From positions 62,001 through 126,000 of the forward strand of contig NZ_WJNG01000002.1 of NCBI RefSeq assembly GCF_009649745.1: a DNA stretch of 64,000 nucleotides. Reading direction: 5' to 3'. The position numbers were made by a program, and so were the translations under genes. The notes under the pieces were generated by a model, which saw only the letters and a program-made list of their open reading frames with translations, did no database searches and was not told the DNA's origin. Shown in pieces: positions 52,803 through 61,933 of this stretch. This DNA is from Aquibacillus halophilus. Its GTDB lineage: Bacteria; Bacillota; Bacilli; Bacillales; Amphibacillaceae. Numbering within the stretch: the first letter of the stretch is position 1; each line of letters starts with the position of its first letter.

Positions 52803-53657
52803 CTAAACCTCTATTCCTGCAATCCCGATGCCCCCTGGCCCAGCATGAGTAGAAATCATAGCTCCAGCTTGGATCCATTTTACGTTGTTGAAACCATTTT
52901 CTTTTGCAGTTTCATCCATTCGTAACTTAATACTCTCGTCAAGGCCGATGGAATAAATAAAGTAAAGTTGTTCTCTATCAATATCGTATTGATTCAAATA
53001 ATCTTGCATTAATTTTTCGGTAACTCCGCTCATCTTCCCACGGTATTTCTTAGTTGAAACCAGTTTACCATCAATTAATTCTATCAGTGGCTTGATTTTT
53101 AACAAAGCCCCTCCAAGATATGCCACATTGCTGACTCGTCCACCTGCTCTCAAAAATTCTAAGCTACCAGGTACGAAAGCCAGTCGTGATTTAGGAACTA
53201 TTGATTCAATTTTATCAACTAATCTCTCAGGTTCAATTGCAGGCTCGTCCTCTAACAAGGTAGCAGCATACATCACGATAGCAGCTAATCCACCTGTCAC
53301 ATTCAAAGCATCAATTAGGAAAAGATCATCAAATTCTTCGGCTGTAATCAACGCATTCTGGAAGGAAGAAGATGCCTTTGATGTATAACCAATATGTACA
53401 ATGATGCAGTTAGGGAATTCAGTTCTTATCCTTGTAAAGAAATCATGGTATTCATGTGGATTCGTAGACGTAGTAAAGGGTATTTTTTTAGTACGGTCAT
53501 AATAGTCGTAAATATCCTCTACTAGTAACGAACCATCTAAATAATCTTGGCCATCCATGACGACGTGCATTGGAACTACTTGTACATTATATTTGGTCGC
53601 CAAGTCTTCTGGTAAATCAGCTCCACTTTCTGTTGATAAGATAATTTTTCTCATCAT
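52803..53657 (-). CDS. DegV-family fatty-acid-binding protein
   Basis: The 284-residue protein opens with KIILSTESGADLPEDL. It contains PFTTSTNPHEYHDFF, IGYTSKASSSFQNA, FVPGSLEFLRAGGRVS and a glycine-rich end (HAGPGGIGIAG), all typical of DegV/EDD proteins. These bind long-chain fatty acids and in Gram-positives can serve as FakB subunits for fatty acid kinase. AAAGGGG precedes the ATG. Standing alone on the minus strand. Confidence 0.92.
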   Translation of the reverse strand: MMRKIILSTESGADLPEDLATKYNVQVVPMHVVMDGQDYLDGSLLVEDIYDYYDRTKKIPFTTSTNPHEYHDFFTRIRTEFPNCIIVHIGYTSKASSSFQNALITAEEFDDLFLIDALNVTGGLAAIVMYAATLLEDEPAIEPERLVDKIESIVPKSRLAFVPGSLEFLRAGGRVSNVAYLGGALLKIKPLIELIDGKLVSTKKYRGKMSGVTEKLMQDYLNQYDIDREQLYFIYSIGLDESIKLRMDETAKENGFNNVKWIQAGAMISTHAGPGGIGIAGIEV

Positions 53658-53862
53658 ACATCCCCTTTCACATAAAAAAAGACCTCTATGTTCTAATCCT
53701 ACTATACATTAAAAAGGAAAGAGAGGGGTAGAATGGAATTAGTTTTTGAAAGACATTATTCTTAGAAAAATTGGTTTGGATTGTCAAGGGGATATTAACT
53801 ATTAGTAAAAAGAAAAGTAATCCTTTACAACAAGAGTTAAAGGCTGGCGGTGGAGTTAGTTG

Positions 53863-53897
53863 GAGGCAAAAGAACCGTCCCTGTGTTTTTGTGCCTC
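53863..53897. repeat. AAGAACCGTCCC-family repeat with inverted arms
   Basis: Arms GAGGCA (53863-53868) and TGCCTC (53892-53897) enclose the core AAGAACCGTCCC (53870-53881), 48 bases upstream of the alcohol dehydrogenase start. Confidence 0.75.
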
Positions 53898-53944
53898 TTT
53901 GACAGGGAATAAGTAGGCTAGTTAGTTATAAGTTTGAAAGGGTT

Positions 53945-55030
53945 GTGAAGGAGATGAAGAGTCAAGCGGCGGTTCAATTTAGACCAAATGAAGAAACTGT
54001 GTTAACCGAGGTGGATTTGGAGGAGCCTAGGCCAGACGAGGTTCTTGTAAAAGTGATAGCTTGTGGTATTTGTCACACTGATATTTCCATACGTGACAAT
54101 AGTAGTTATTACCCAACAGTGCTAGGTCATGAAGGTAGCGGCATTATCGAAAAAGTAGGTACAAATGTAAAAAATGTAAAAATTGGTGATCATGTGGTCC
54201 TAGCCTACACGTATTGTGGTGAATGTGAAGCATGTAAGGAAGGGAAAACGTATGAATGTGATCATTTTTCTCAATTCTTTCACGGCTTTCGTACAGACAA
54301 TACCTCACCACTGGCTACTACTAATGGTACTTCTATTTCGGCTTTAATGCGTCAGGGTGCATTTGCTAGCTATGCGGTATGTCATAAACATAGCATCACT
54401 AAAATTGATGAGGAATTGGATCTGAGGATGGTGGGGACACTTGGCTGTGGATTGATGACTGGAGCAGGTACAGTGCTAAATTATCTTAAACCCGACAAAG
54501 GAAAAGCATTCGTTGTCTTTGGTGTTGGTAGCGTAGGACTTGCGTCAGTGATGGCTGCCAAAATTTCTGGGTGCGATCCAATTATTGCTGTTGATAGACT
54601 AGAATTTAAACTGGATATGGCGAGGCAAGTAGGTGCTACCCATTGTATCAATGGAGATGCAAGTTCTGATTTGGAAGAAACTATTCTGGATAGTTGTGAT
54701 GGTGTTGACTATGGCTTTGATACAACAGGAAGTCAGAAGCTTCTGACCGTATTGCAAGCAGTGTTGAACAATGGAGCAACAGCATGTGGCGTAGGTGGTG
54801 GCTTAATTGTACTTACTCAAAAAGAACGAAATGAAGGAAAGTCATGGGGCCATGTTGATGCAGGAGGTGCGATTCCACAGGTGTTTATTCCGCAGTTAAT
54901 TGACTACTATCGAGAAGGGAAATTCCCATTTGATATGCTAATACGTTTTTTTTCATTCAAAGAGATTAACGAAGCGATGGACGCTAGTCAAAAAGGCATG
55001 GTGATTAAGCCGGTACTGATGATGGATTGA
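53945..55030 (+). CDS. Zinc-dependent NAD(P) alcohol dehydrogenase (class III/AdhB-like)
   Basis: The 361-residue MDR enzyme has catalytic zinc ligands Cys in CGICHTD and His in GHEGSG. The structural-zinc cluster is CGECEACKEGKTYEC (four Cys) and the nucleotide motif is GVGSVGLASV. The FHGFRTDNT insertion resembles aryl-alcohol and class III alcohol dehydrogenases. GTG 53945 with AAAGG upstream is used; ATG 53954 abuts AAGGAG and is an alternative. Preferred alcohol unknown. Confidence 0.88.
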   Translation: MKEMKSQAAVQFRPNEETVLTEVDLEEPRPDEVLVKVIACGICHTDISIRDNSSYYPTVLGHEGSGIIEKVGTNVKNVKIGDHVVLAYTYCGECEACKEGKTYECDHFSQFFHGFRTDNTSPLATTNGTSISALMRQGAFASYAVCHKHSITKIDEELDLRMVGTLGCGLMTGAGTVLNYLKPDKGKAFVVFGVGSVGLASVMAAKISGCDPIIAVDRLEFKLDMARQVGATHCINGDASSDLEETILDSCDGVDYGFDTTGSQKLLTVLQAVLNNGATACGVGGGLIVLTQKERNEGKSWGHVDAGGAIPQVFIPQLIDYYREGKFPFDMLIRFFSFKEINEAMDASQKGMVIKPVLMMD

Positions 55031-55223
55031 AGTTAGTATAGCTGTTTATTTTTGCGAGGATCTTAAGAAGTTCGGCTGATCAATTTATGAAAAATCCTTG
55101 CGACCAGTTTATAATAAACTCACTTATGACAAGCATATTCGGGTACCTTTTAATTGATTTGTTAGGGTATTCGTGAAATAATCCTTTCAAACAATAAATT
55201 TGAGTCGAAAGCATACAAGTTAT

Positions 55224-55259
55224 AAGCATAAGAACTTGTCCCTATGCTCACTTATGCTT
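55224..55259. repeat. Diverged AAGAAC-family repeat with 9-bp arms
   Basis: AAGCATAAG (55224-55232) and CTTATGCTT (55251-55259) are perfect inverted arms. They enclose AAGAACTTGTCCC, a variant of the AAGAACCGTCCC core, just upstream of the DUF1456 gene. Confidence 0.55.
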
Positions 55260-55279
55260 CGTTAGGAGGTTTTTCAAAG

Positions 55280-55798
55280 ATGGATATGAATAATAATGAT
55301 ATATTAATTCGATTACGGTATGCTCTAGACATAAAAGATACAGATATGGTAGAGATCTTTAAGCTTGGTGGTGTTGAAGTAACAAGGGAAGAAGTGCAAA
55401 AGCTACTGATAAAATCAAAGGATAGTTACGATGATATTGATTTAGATGAAACTGAGGAAAATATAGAATGTGATAATTCAACATTGGAGTCATTTTTAAA
55501 TGGATTGATTATAGTTAAAAGAGGAAAGCAAGAACCGAAGCCAGGCCAACCGGAGAGACCAGCCATGTCTATCAAAAATAATCGAAGTGTTAACAATGTA
55601 TTGCTTAAGAAGCTGAAAATAGCACTAATGTTAACTAGTGAGGATATGCTTGATATATTAGAAGAAGCAGGTGTCACGGTAACTAAGGGAGAACTAAGTG
55701 CAATACTTAGAAAAGAGGGACATAAGAATTATATGGAGTGTGGCGATCGATACGCTCGTAATTTCTTAAAAGGATTAGCAATAAGGTATAGGGAATAA
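55280..55798 (+). CDS. DUF1456 family protein (YehS-like)
   Basis: The 172-residue protein contains two copies of a helical module of about 65 residues. Each has the pattern NDILIRLRYALDIKDTDMVEIFKLGG / NNVLLKKLKIALMLTSEDMLDILEEAG followed by VTREE or VTKGE. This is the DUF1456 duplication of YehS. AGGAGG selects ATG 55280; the frame from 55244 reads from the AAGAAC-type repeat and is unsupported. Function unknown. Confidence 0.87.
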   Translation: MDMNNNDILIRLRYALDIKDTDMVEIFKLGGVEVTREEVQKLLIKSKDSYDDIDLDETEENIECDNSTLESFLNGLIIVKRGKQEPKPGQPERPAMSIKNNRSVNNVLLKKLKIALMLTSEDMLDILEEAGVTVTKGELSAILRKEGHKNYMECGDRYARNFLKGLAIRYRE

Positions 55799-55815
55799 GC
55801 AATGTATGATGTAAT

Positions 55816-55853
55816 AGCTACAACCTGTAGACAAGGGTCAGCAGGTTGTAGCT
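55816..55853 (+). terminator. Hairpin after the DUF1456 gene
   Basis: AGCTACAACCTG pairs perfectly with CAGGTTGTAGCT around a 14-base loop. No strong T-run, so termination is uncertain. Confidence 0.5.
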
Positions 55854-55910
55854 GGTATGTTTAAATTGGTGATGTAATTACATTGTGAGGTTTTAGTTAG
55901 CAATCAAACT

Positions 55911-55937
55911 GGGACATGGAGCCTGTCCCCCTGTCCC
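55911..55937 (+). repeat. 27-bp REP-like element, F orientation
   Basis: Full copy with spacer CC. It ends 4 bases before the AAGGAGGAGG site of the RDD-like gene. Confidence 0.92.
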
Positions 55938-55957
55938 GAAAAGGAGGAGGAAGAGTA

Positions 55958-56371
55958 ATGAAGTCTGTTTTGAAAAAACGTATGAAGGCGTATTTGATTG
56001 ATATAGCTATCTCTACTGCGGTTACTGTTGGAGTTGAATATTTGTTGCGAAAAAAAATAAAAAGTGAAGCTTTCCATGCTTTAGTCACTCCGACAACTAT
56101 AATGTGGTCGCTTGAATTCCTACAGTTGCGCAAGAGTGGTCAAACTATTGGCTACAAAAAAATGGGGTTGGTTCTTACTGGTGAAGAGGGTACTGAACTA
56201 ACGTCTAGTCAAATAATAAATCGAATGGTTTACCGGGATACGGTGAGCACGTTTGATTACTTGAAAAATGCCAAAGCCTTTGAAGACCAAGAAGGAGAAG
56301 TATTACCACACGATCGCTATGCACGAACAGTAGTGAGGGACAGAGGGACAGGCTCCTTGTCCCAGTTATAG
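55958..56371 (+). CDS. RDD-like small membrane protein with element-derived C-terminus
   Basis: The 137-residue protein begins with KKRMKAYLIDIAISTAV and contains SGQTIGYKKMGLVLTGEEG, matching the RDD domain pattern. AAGGAGGAGG selects ATG 55958; the upstream extension MEPVPLSRKG reads from the repeat. The native end is probably HDRYARTVV; the following RDRGTGSLSQL comes from the 27-bp element at 56337. Function unknown. Confidence 0.78.
   Translation: MKSVLKKRMKAYLIDIAISTAVTVGVEYLLRKKIKSEAFHALVTPTTIMWSLEFLQLRKSGQTIGYKKMGLVLTGEEGTELTSSQIINRMVYRDTVSTFDYLKNAKAFEDQEGEVLPHDRYARTVVRDRGTGSLSQL
56337..56363 (-). repeat. 27-bp REP-like element inside a coding end
   Basis: Full R-type copy read in frame by the RDD-like gene as RDRGTGSLSQ before its TAG stop. 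Confidence 0.92.
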
Positions 56372-56372
56372 G

Positions 56373-56438
56373 ATAAACAAAAGAGTCAGTTCTCCTGGTG
56401 ATAAATGTTAACCAAGGGTAACTGACTCTTTTGTTTAT
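56373..56438. terminator. Bidirectional terminator
   Basis: A perfect 19-bp stem (ATAAACAAAAGAGTCAGTT at 56373-56391) around a 28-base loop, between convergent genes, with A/T runs on both sides. Confidence 0.8.
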
Positions 56439-56458
56439 ATCGTCCTGAGATCGACTTC

Positions 56459-57238
56459 CTATTTAGATAGATCTCCCTCTTTTTCTCTTACTTTCACTAA
56501 ATAATAAGCAGTAATTGAGGAGGTAATTGGAATAACTAAAGCGATACCGATGCCTGCACAAAGAATCGTGATTATTTCAGTACTAAATACCTTTGAATTT
56601 ATGATTTCTCCAAAAGAGTAATTTAAATCCTTGAACCAGATAAGTAGCGCCAAATATCCCCCAAAGAAGGCGAAAAATAACGTATTAGTATTTGTGCCTA
56701 AGATATCCCTTCCAATACTTAATCCTGATTCATATAATTCCTTTCTACTAATGGACGGATTATGATGAAGTATTTCACGCATAGGAGATGCAATGGAAAT
56801 GGCAATATCTGTAATGGCGCCGATAGTGCTTATAATAATCACGGAAGCAGCAATTTTAACGAAATCTACTCCTATATAGAAAGAAAATATATAAAGCTCT
56901 CCGATTTCTTCTTCACCAAATCCCTGAATCATAGCTAATTCTGTTATCATCACAATAAAAAAGATTAAAATGACAATCGTGATTACCGTAGAAGCAAATG
57001 CTGCTTTTGTTGTACTATTCACTTCATTAATAAAAAAAAGTGTAATACAACTAATGATTGCACTTGAAATAATGGTTAAAATGATTGGGTCGGCCGTTGG
57101 ATCTAACATAATCATGATTGTAATAAATAGCACACTAAAATTTAAGAATAAAGCAATAAACGACCTTGCCCCTTTACTCCCACCAACTAAGACCATCAAT
57201 AAAAATAAAATAGCTGTTAGCCACACTAATACATTCAT
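56459..57238 (-). CDS. YibE/F-like membrane protein (short subunit)
   Basis: The 259-residue polytopic protein has about seven helices. Family stretches include STIGAITDIAISIASPMREI and GLSIGRDILGTNTNTLFFAFFGGYLALL, as in YibE/YibF. The start overlaps the upstream gene stop by four bases, so it is co-translated. The function of the family is unknown. Confidence 0.85.
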   Translation of the reverse strand: MNVLVWLTAILFLLMVLVGGSKGARSFIALFLNFSVLFITIMIMLDPTADPIILTIISSAIISCITLFFINEVNSTTKAAFASTVITIVILIFFIVMITELAMIQGFGEEEIGELYIFSFYIGVDFVKIAASVIIISTIGAITDIAISIASPMREILHHNPSISRKELYESGLSIGRDILGTNTNTLFFAFFGGYLALLIWFKDLNYSFGEIINSKVFSTEIITILCAGIGIALVIPITSSITAYYLVKVREKEGDLSK

Positions 57239-58374
57239 GATTTCGCCCGCTTTCGATTAATGAAAAATAGAGCTGTATATAAACCGATTGGAATTGTTAT
57301 TACAATACCAATCCCACCTGCTAGAGCCCGGGCCACTTCCAGTGATAGGTTCATGGAGAGAGTAAACGGTAATGGATAAGCATTTTTTAAATACAAGATA
57401 AGTGTTGGGATGGAGCCACCTATATAGACAAAAAACAAAATATTTGTCATGGTTCCCATAATATCTTTTCCAATTTCCATGCCCGAGGTTTTTAGTGCCT
57501 TTACTGGTATGTTGTTATTCTTTTCATATAATCCAAAGATTGAAGAAGACATCGTAATCGCAACATCCATCACAGCTCCTAGCGAACCGATTAGTACCCC
57601 TGCCATAAACACCACTTGTGGTGGACGAGTTAGAAAACCCATTTCCTCATATTGCAGGCCACTTTCTGAGGTTAAGTCCATAACTAGATAAGCAATCGAC
57701 AGGGAAATAAAAGTTCCTAGTAAGGTCGCGACAATTGCTGCGTAGGTTTTTTCATTAAAACCATTCACAAGTAATAATGAAATGGCTGTGAATAAAATAA
57801 CGGTAATCCCGGATATAAATAATAGACTGGCGTTTGCAGTTTGGATATAAACATCCAATGCGTAGGATAACAAACTAGCATTAACCGCTAAACTTATAAT
57901 CGAGAACAGTCCTTGTTTTTTTCCAATGATAAGTAGCGTAAAGATAAAGATCCACGAGATCATCAAGACGTATTTATCACGCTTTACATCATTTATCGTT
58001 CCGGTCAAAATCTCATTTTCTTCTATACTTCTATCAATGGAAACGAAAAGTTCATTTCCAACATGGTACTCTTGATCATAGGCTTTTGAAGTGGAATATT
58101 CATTAGTAAACTGAATCAGTTCTCCTTTTTCATCTCCATTTTTAATTTCTGCGGTTATTTGCTGCGTATAAAGATAATCTTCATTATCATTGTCATCGAT
58201 AATTTCGGTTGTATCTAATAAATTCGTTTCAATCACTTTAGCAATCGGCCGTTCATAGAAGGCATAGTTATGATGAACAAAAAGCATAGATACGGTAAAC
58301 AAAACTGCTAATAAGCTGCACATAATTATTTGTTTATAAGTTATTCTTTTAAAATAGTCTACAATAACCTTCAA
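57235..58374 (-). CDS. YibE/F-like membrane protein (long subunit)
   Basis: The 379-residue protein has an N-terminal membrane helix and an extracytoplasmic domain of about 100 residues with TQQITAEIKNGDEKGELIQF. About seven helices follow with LIGSLGAVMDVAITMSSSIFGL and SGMEIGKDIMGTMTNILFFVYIG, parallel to its partner. The pair probably forms one complex. The GGAGGGG site is 19 bases from a 27-bp repeat. Confidence 0.85.
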   Translation of the reverse strand: MKVIVDYFKRITYKQIIMCSLLAVLFTVSMLFVHHNYAFYERPIAKVIETNLLDTTEIIDDNDNEDYLYTQQITAEIKNGDEKGELIQFTNEYSTSKAYDQEYHVGNELFVSIDRSIEENEILTGTINDVKRDKYVLMISWIFIFTLLIIGKKQGLFSIISLAVNASLLSYALDVYIQTANASLLFISGITVILFTAISLLLVNGFNEKTYAAIVATLLGTFISLSIAYLVMDLTSESGLQYEEMGFLTRPPQVVFMAGVLIGSLGAVMDVAITMSSSIFGLYEKNNNIPVKALKTSGMEIGKDIMGTMTNILFFVYIGGSIPTLILYLKNAYPLPFTLSMNLSLEVARALAGGIGIVITIPIGLYTALFFINRKRAKS

Positions 58375-58393
58375 TAAAACCCCTCCAACTACC

Positions 58394-58420
58394 GGGACAG
58401 GGGGACAGGTTTCTTGTCCC
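58394..58420 (-). repeat. 27-bp REP-like element, R orientation
   Basis: Full copy with loop variant. For the minus-strand YibE/F-like gene it lies in the 5' flank and reads as F. Confidence 0.9.
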
Positions 58421-58620
58421 AGTTATCTCGATACAATCCAATAATTAATAGTTTATCATATGGTGTCCCTGTTAACAGGATTAATGGAGTCTGTCTCATT
58501 CTCATGTTCTAGTTTTTTAAAATTTCTATTGATTTTACATTATAATGTAAGATTTCAATTGTATTGATCATCCTTAGCTTAATTTATCCTATCGATTTTT
58601 TCTAATAGACTTTATCGTTA

Positions 58621-58694
58621 TTTTTGTTGCAAATACAACAAAGAAAGGATAAATTTAATATATGTTATTGTTTTTATTGTATTTACAACAAAAA
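58621..58694. promoter_or_regulatory. Paired operator-like palindromes upstream of marR
   Basis: The first site has TTGTTG-CAAATA-CAACAA (58624-58641). An 18-base stretch (58621-58638) is repeated inverted at 58677-58694 with one mismatch. The second lies 20 bases before the marR start. This is a likely autoregulatory operator pair. Confidence 0.6.
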
Positions 58695-58714
58695 TATGTG
58701 CTGAGGAGTTAATT

Positions 58715-59167
58715 ATGAAGGAAATTCTTAGGGAAATTGGAATGATTGCAAGGGCGCTTGATTCTATAAGCAACATAGAATTTAAAGAATATGACCTTAC
58801 AAAAGGGCAATATTTATACATTGTCCGAATATGTGAAAATCCAGGAATCATACAAGAAAAGTTAGCTGAGATGATAAAGGTCGACCGAACTACAGCTGCC
58901 CGAGCTATAAAAAAACTTGAAGGGAAGGGTTTTATTGAAAAGAAAGGCGATAAACATAACAAGAAAATTAAAAAACTCTTCCCAACAATGAAAGGTGAAA
59001 ATGTTTATCCATTTATAAAGGGAGAAAATGATTATTCAAATATCGTTGCCTTAGAGGGACTTTCAGAAGAAGAGGTAGAGATCATTTTCAATCTTCTTCA
59101 ACGAGTAAGAAGAAATATAGAAACTGACTGGGAATTTGTAAAAAAGGGAAACAAGAGAAATTATTGA
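58715..59167 (+). CDS. MarR family transcriptional regulator
   Basis: The 150-residue protein has the MarR winged helix: YLYIVRICENPGIIQEKLAEMIKVDRTTAARAIKKLEGKGFIEKK, then a charged wing and dimerising end helices. GAGGAG precedes the ATG. It is the first gene of a cluster with paiA (25 bases downstream) and probably a broken third gene. Two palindromes upstream suggest autoregulation. Ligand unknown; polyamines are a guess from the neighbour. Confidence 0.9.
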   Translation: MKEILREIGMIARALDSISNIEFKEYDLTKGQYLYIVRICENPGIIQEKLAEMIKVDRTTAARAIKKLEGKGFIEKKGDKHNKKIKKLFPTMKGENVYPFIKGENDYSNIVALEGLSEEEVEIIFNLLQRVRRNIETDWEFVKKGNKRNY

Positions 59168-59192
59168 TTATATAAAGGAGGAAGATTTTTAA

Positions 59193-60132
<940 letters not shown>

Positions 60133-60156
60133 ATTAAATAAAGTTGAGAAACGATA

Positions 60157-60183
60157 GGGACAAGGGACCTGTCCCTATGTCCC
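60157..60183 (+). repeat. 27-bp REP-like element, F orientation
   Basis: Full-length copy with one loop change and spacer TA, 108 bases before the yhfK-like start. Confidence 0.88.
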
Positions 60184-60209
60184 GCCGAGGTCCCTTCGGT
60201 GGACATCGG
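60184..60209. repeat. GC-rich hairpin abutting the 27-bp element
   Basis: GCCGAGGTCC pairs with GGACATCGGC (one mismatch) around a six-base loop. It starts on the base after the element; unusually GC-rich for this window. Confidence 0.5.
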
Positions 60210-60291
60210 CCTTCTGTGGGTTTAGGATAATTATAAGGGGATTGACAGATGGAAATTGTCCCAAATTAATTATTTTGAAAGGGTGGAGAAA

Positions 60292-60945
60292 ATGAAGGTA
60301 CTAGTAGTTGGAGCAAATGGTCAAATTGGAAAACATGTTGTTTCATTCATTAAAGATAGTAACAACCTTGAAGCAAAAGCAATGATCCGAAAACAGGGGC
60401 AAGCCTCACTTCTAGAAGATTTAGGTGCCGAAACGGTATTGGTTGACCTGGAAGAAGATGATATTGATACAATTGCAAAAGCTGCTCAAGGAGTGGATGC
60501 GATTGTGTTTACGGCTGGATCTGGACCTCACACAGGACCTGATAAAACGATGTTAATTGATTTAGATGGTGCTGTGAAAACAATCGAGGCAGCCAAAGTG
60601 GCTGGGGTGAAGCGGTTTGTTATGGTTAGTTCGTTTGACACAACACGTGAAGCTATTCAGGCTGCGCCTGAATCCTTTGCACCATATGTGGTAGCAAAGC
60701 ATTACGCAGACGTGTGGTTAAGATCAACCGATTTAGATTATACAATAGTCCATCCTGGAGGACTCACAAATGATAAAGGAACAGGTCAAGTACAGGCTGC
60801 TTCCGAAGTGGAAAGAGGAAAAGTTCCACGCGAGGATATCGCGAGCGTTATTGTTGGTTGTTTAGAAAATGAGTCAACGATTGGCAAGGAATTTCAGGTT
60901 GTAACTGGAACAACGCCGATTCAAGAGGCAATAAAATCAATTTAA
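60292..60945 (+). CDS. yhfK: NAD(P)-binding atypical SDR, YhfK-like
   Basis: The 217-residue protein begins MKVLVVGANGQIGKHV (Rossmann glycines GANGQIG). It contains VFTAGSGPHTGPDKTMLIDLDGA, RFVMVSSFDTTREA and YTIVHPGGLTNDKGTG, matching Bacillus YhfK. GGGTGGAG selects ATG 60292; an upstream ATG at 60256 is unsupported. Likely a flavin/NAD(P)-type oxidoreductase or epimerase relative; substrate unknown. Terminator downstream. Confidence 0.87.
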   Translation: MKVLVVGANGQIGKHVVSFIKDSNNLEAKAMIRKQGQASLLEDLGAETVLVDLEEDDIDTIAKAAQGVDAIVFTAGSGPHTGPDKTMLIDLDGAVKTIEAAKVAGVKRFVMVSSFDTTREAIQAAPESFAPYVVAKHYADVWLRSTDLDYTIVHPGGLTNDKGTGQVQAASEVERGKVPREDIASVIVGCLENESTIGKEFQVVTGTTPIQEAIKSI

Positions 60946-61443
60946 AGGCTATTAATTAAGGTAAGGCCCTGTTTATGGAAATTTGTCCATGTACGGGGTC
61001 TACTTTTTTTTCGCGAAAATCAGGTCACAGAAGTGTTTAGGCGAATAATCTGAATTTTAGGGCGAGTTCTTAAAAAATTCAAGTGAAAAGTGAATTATTT
61101 GGGGTGAAAACTTTCAGATTCAGGGTAGAATAATAGAAATTTTGATCTGAATTCGTAATGTGACAGAGTGATAGATAGATATTCTTAAAAATATCTTCTC
61201 ATACTTGTGGATTTATAGCGTTTACACACGCATTACCGTCAATTGTTACGAATATACCACTTAAAAAGGTTGAATCATCAGATAATAGAAATAATCTTGC
61301 GGTTCGGCCCTCATATTTTTTAGCTAAAGTTAATAATTTTTGTTGGATTTTTACGTTTCAAAGTAGAATCTGTAATGAATGTTAGGTGAAGGGATTGTAC
61401 GAAAAAAGTATTGAGAAATCTTCGAACTAAAATAGTTTTAGTT
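60946..61443. other. 500-base intergenic region
   Basis: It contains the yhfK terminator, then AT-rich sequence with several related TCTGAATT/CAGATTCA motifs between 61040 and 61160. No gene was recognised. Confidence 0.45.
60965..61010 (+). terminator. Intrinsic terminator of the yhfK-like gene
   Basis: A nested stem (GGCCCTGT with ACGGGGTC, inner ATGGA/TCCAT) is followed by TACTTTTTTTT. Confidence 0.75.
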
Positions 61444-61596
61444 TTAATCCTCATCCCTATCGTTCCTTTGAACTAATGTTATCTTATCAAGATGACCAAT
61501 ATTGATGATTTTGATATTTTTAAAAGACAATAATCCGATACCGAAGCCGATGAGAACACCTAAACCAATATATAAACTTTTTTCTTTTGTTTCCAT
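61444..61596 (-). CDS. Small membrane protein, 50 residues
   Basis: A 50-codon frame with AAAGGAGAGG seven bases before its ATG encodes METKEKSLYIGLGVLIGFGI followed by GLLSFKNIKIINIGHLDK and a charged end. One glycine-rich membrane helix spans about residues 8-24. The ribosome site and composition support a real gene. No family recognised. Confidence 0.6.
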   Translation of the reverse strand: METKEKSLYIGLGVLIGFGIGLLSFKNIKIINIGHLDKITLVQRNDRDED

Positions 61597-61933
61597 TACT
61601 TCCTCTCCTTTCCTTTTTACGATTATATAACAATTTCAAGCATAGAGAAATGTAAATTTCTTGGGAAATAAAGAATTGCCGGCCAGTGAATAAGATTCAT
61701 GCTTCGATTGACGAAAGTATTAAGGTGTATAAAGCCAGGTCAAGTTAAGGTAAACAATATGGAGGATAGTGTTAATAGAAAATTGTCTTAACATTTATTT
61801 AAACTGACTTGGTCATGATTTTGTCATGGTTAATGCAACATTAGCTTTCCAAAGCCAAATGATCGCGCTATGATGGTAAATAGAATACTTTCCCAATACA
61901 CATCCATCCTAGTAAGAAATGAGGAAAGCCAAC
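61597..61933. other. 340-base intergenic region
   Basis: It lies between the divergent 50-residue membrane protein and radical SAM genes. AT-rich, with no operator or repeat recognised. Confidence 0.4.

Larger units (their letters stand above)
58375..58714. other. Intergenic region between YibE/F-like and marR genes
   Basis: It contains an R element (58394-58420), an AT-rich stretch, and two related palindromes (58621-58641 and 58677-58694) next to the marR start. Confidence 0.6.

Noticed and set aside
55916-55957. N-terminal extension of the RDD-like protein (MEPVPLSRKG)
   Set aside because: It is read from the repeat element; the AAGGAGGAGG site lies downstream and fits ATG 55958.
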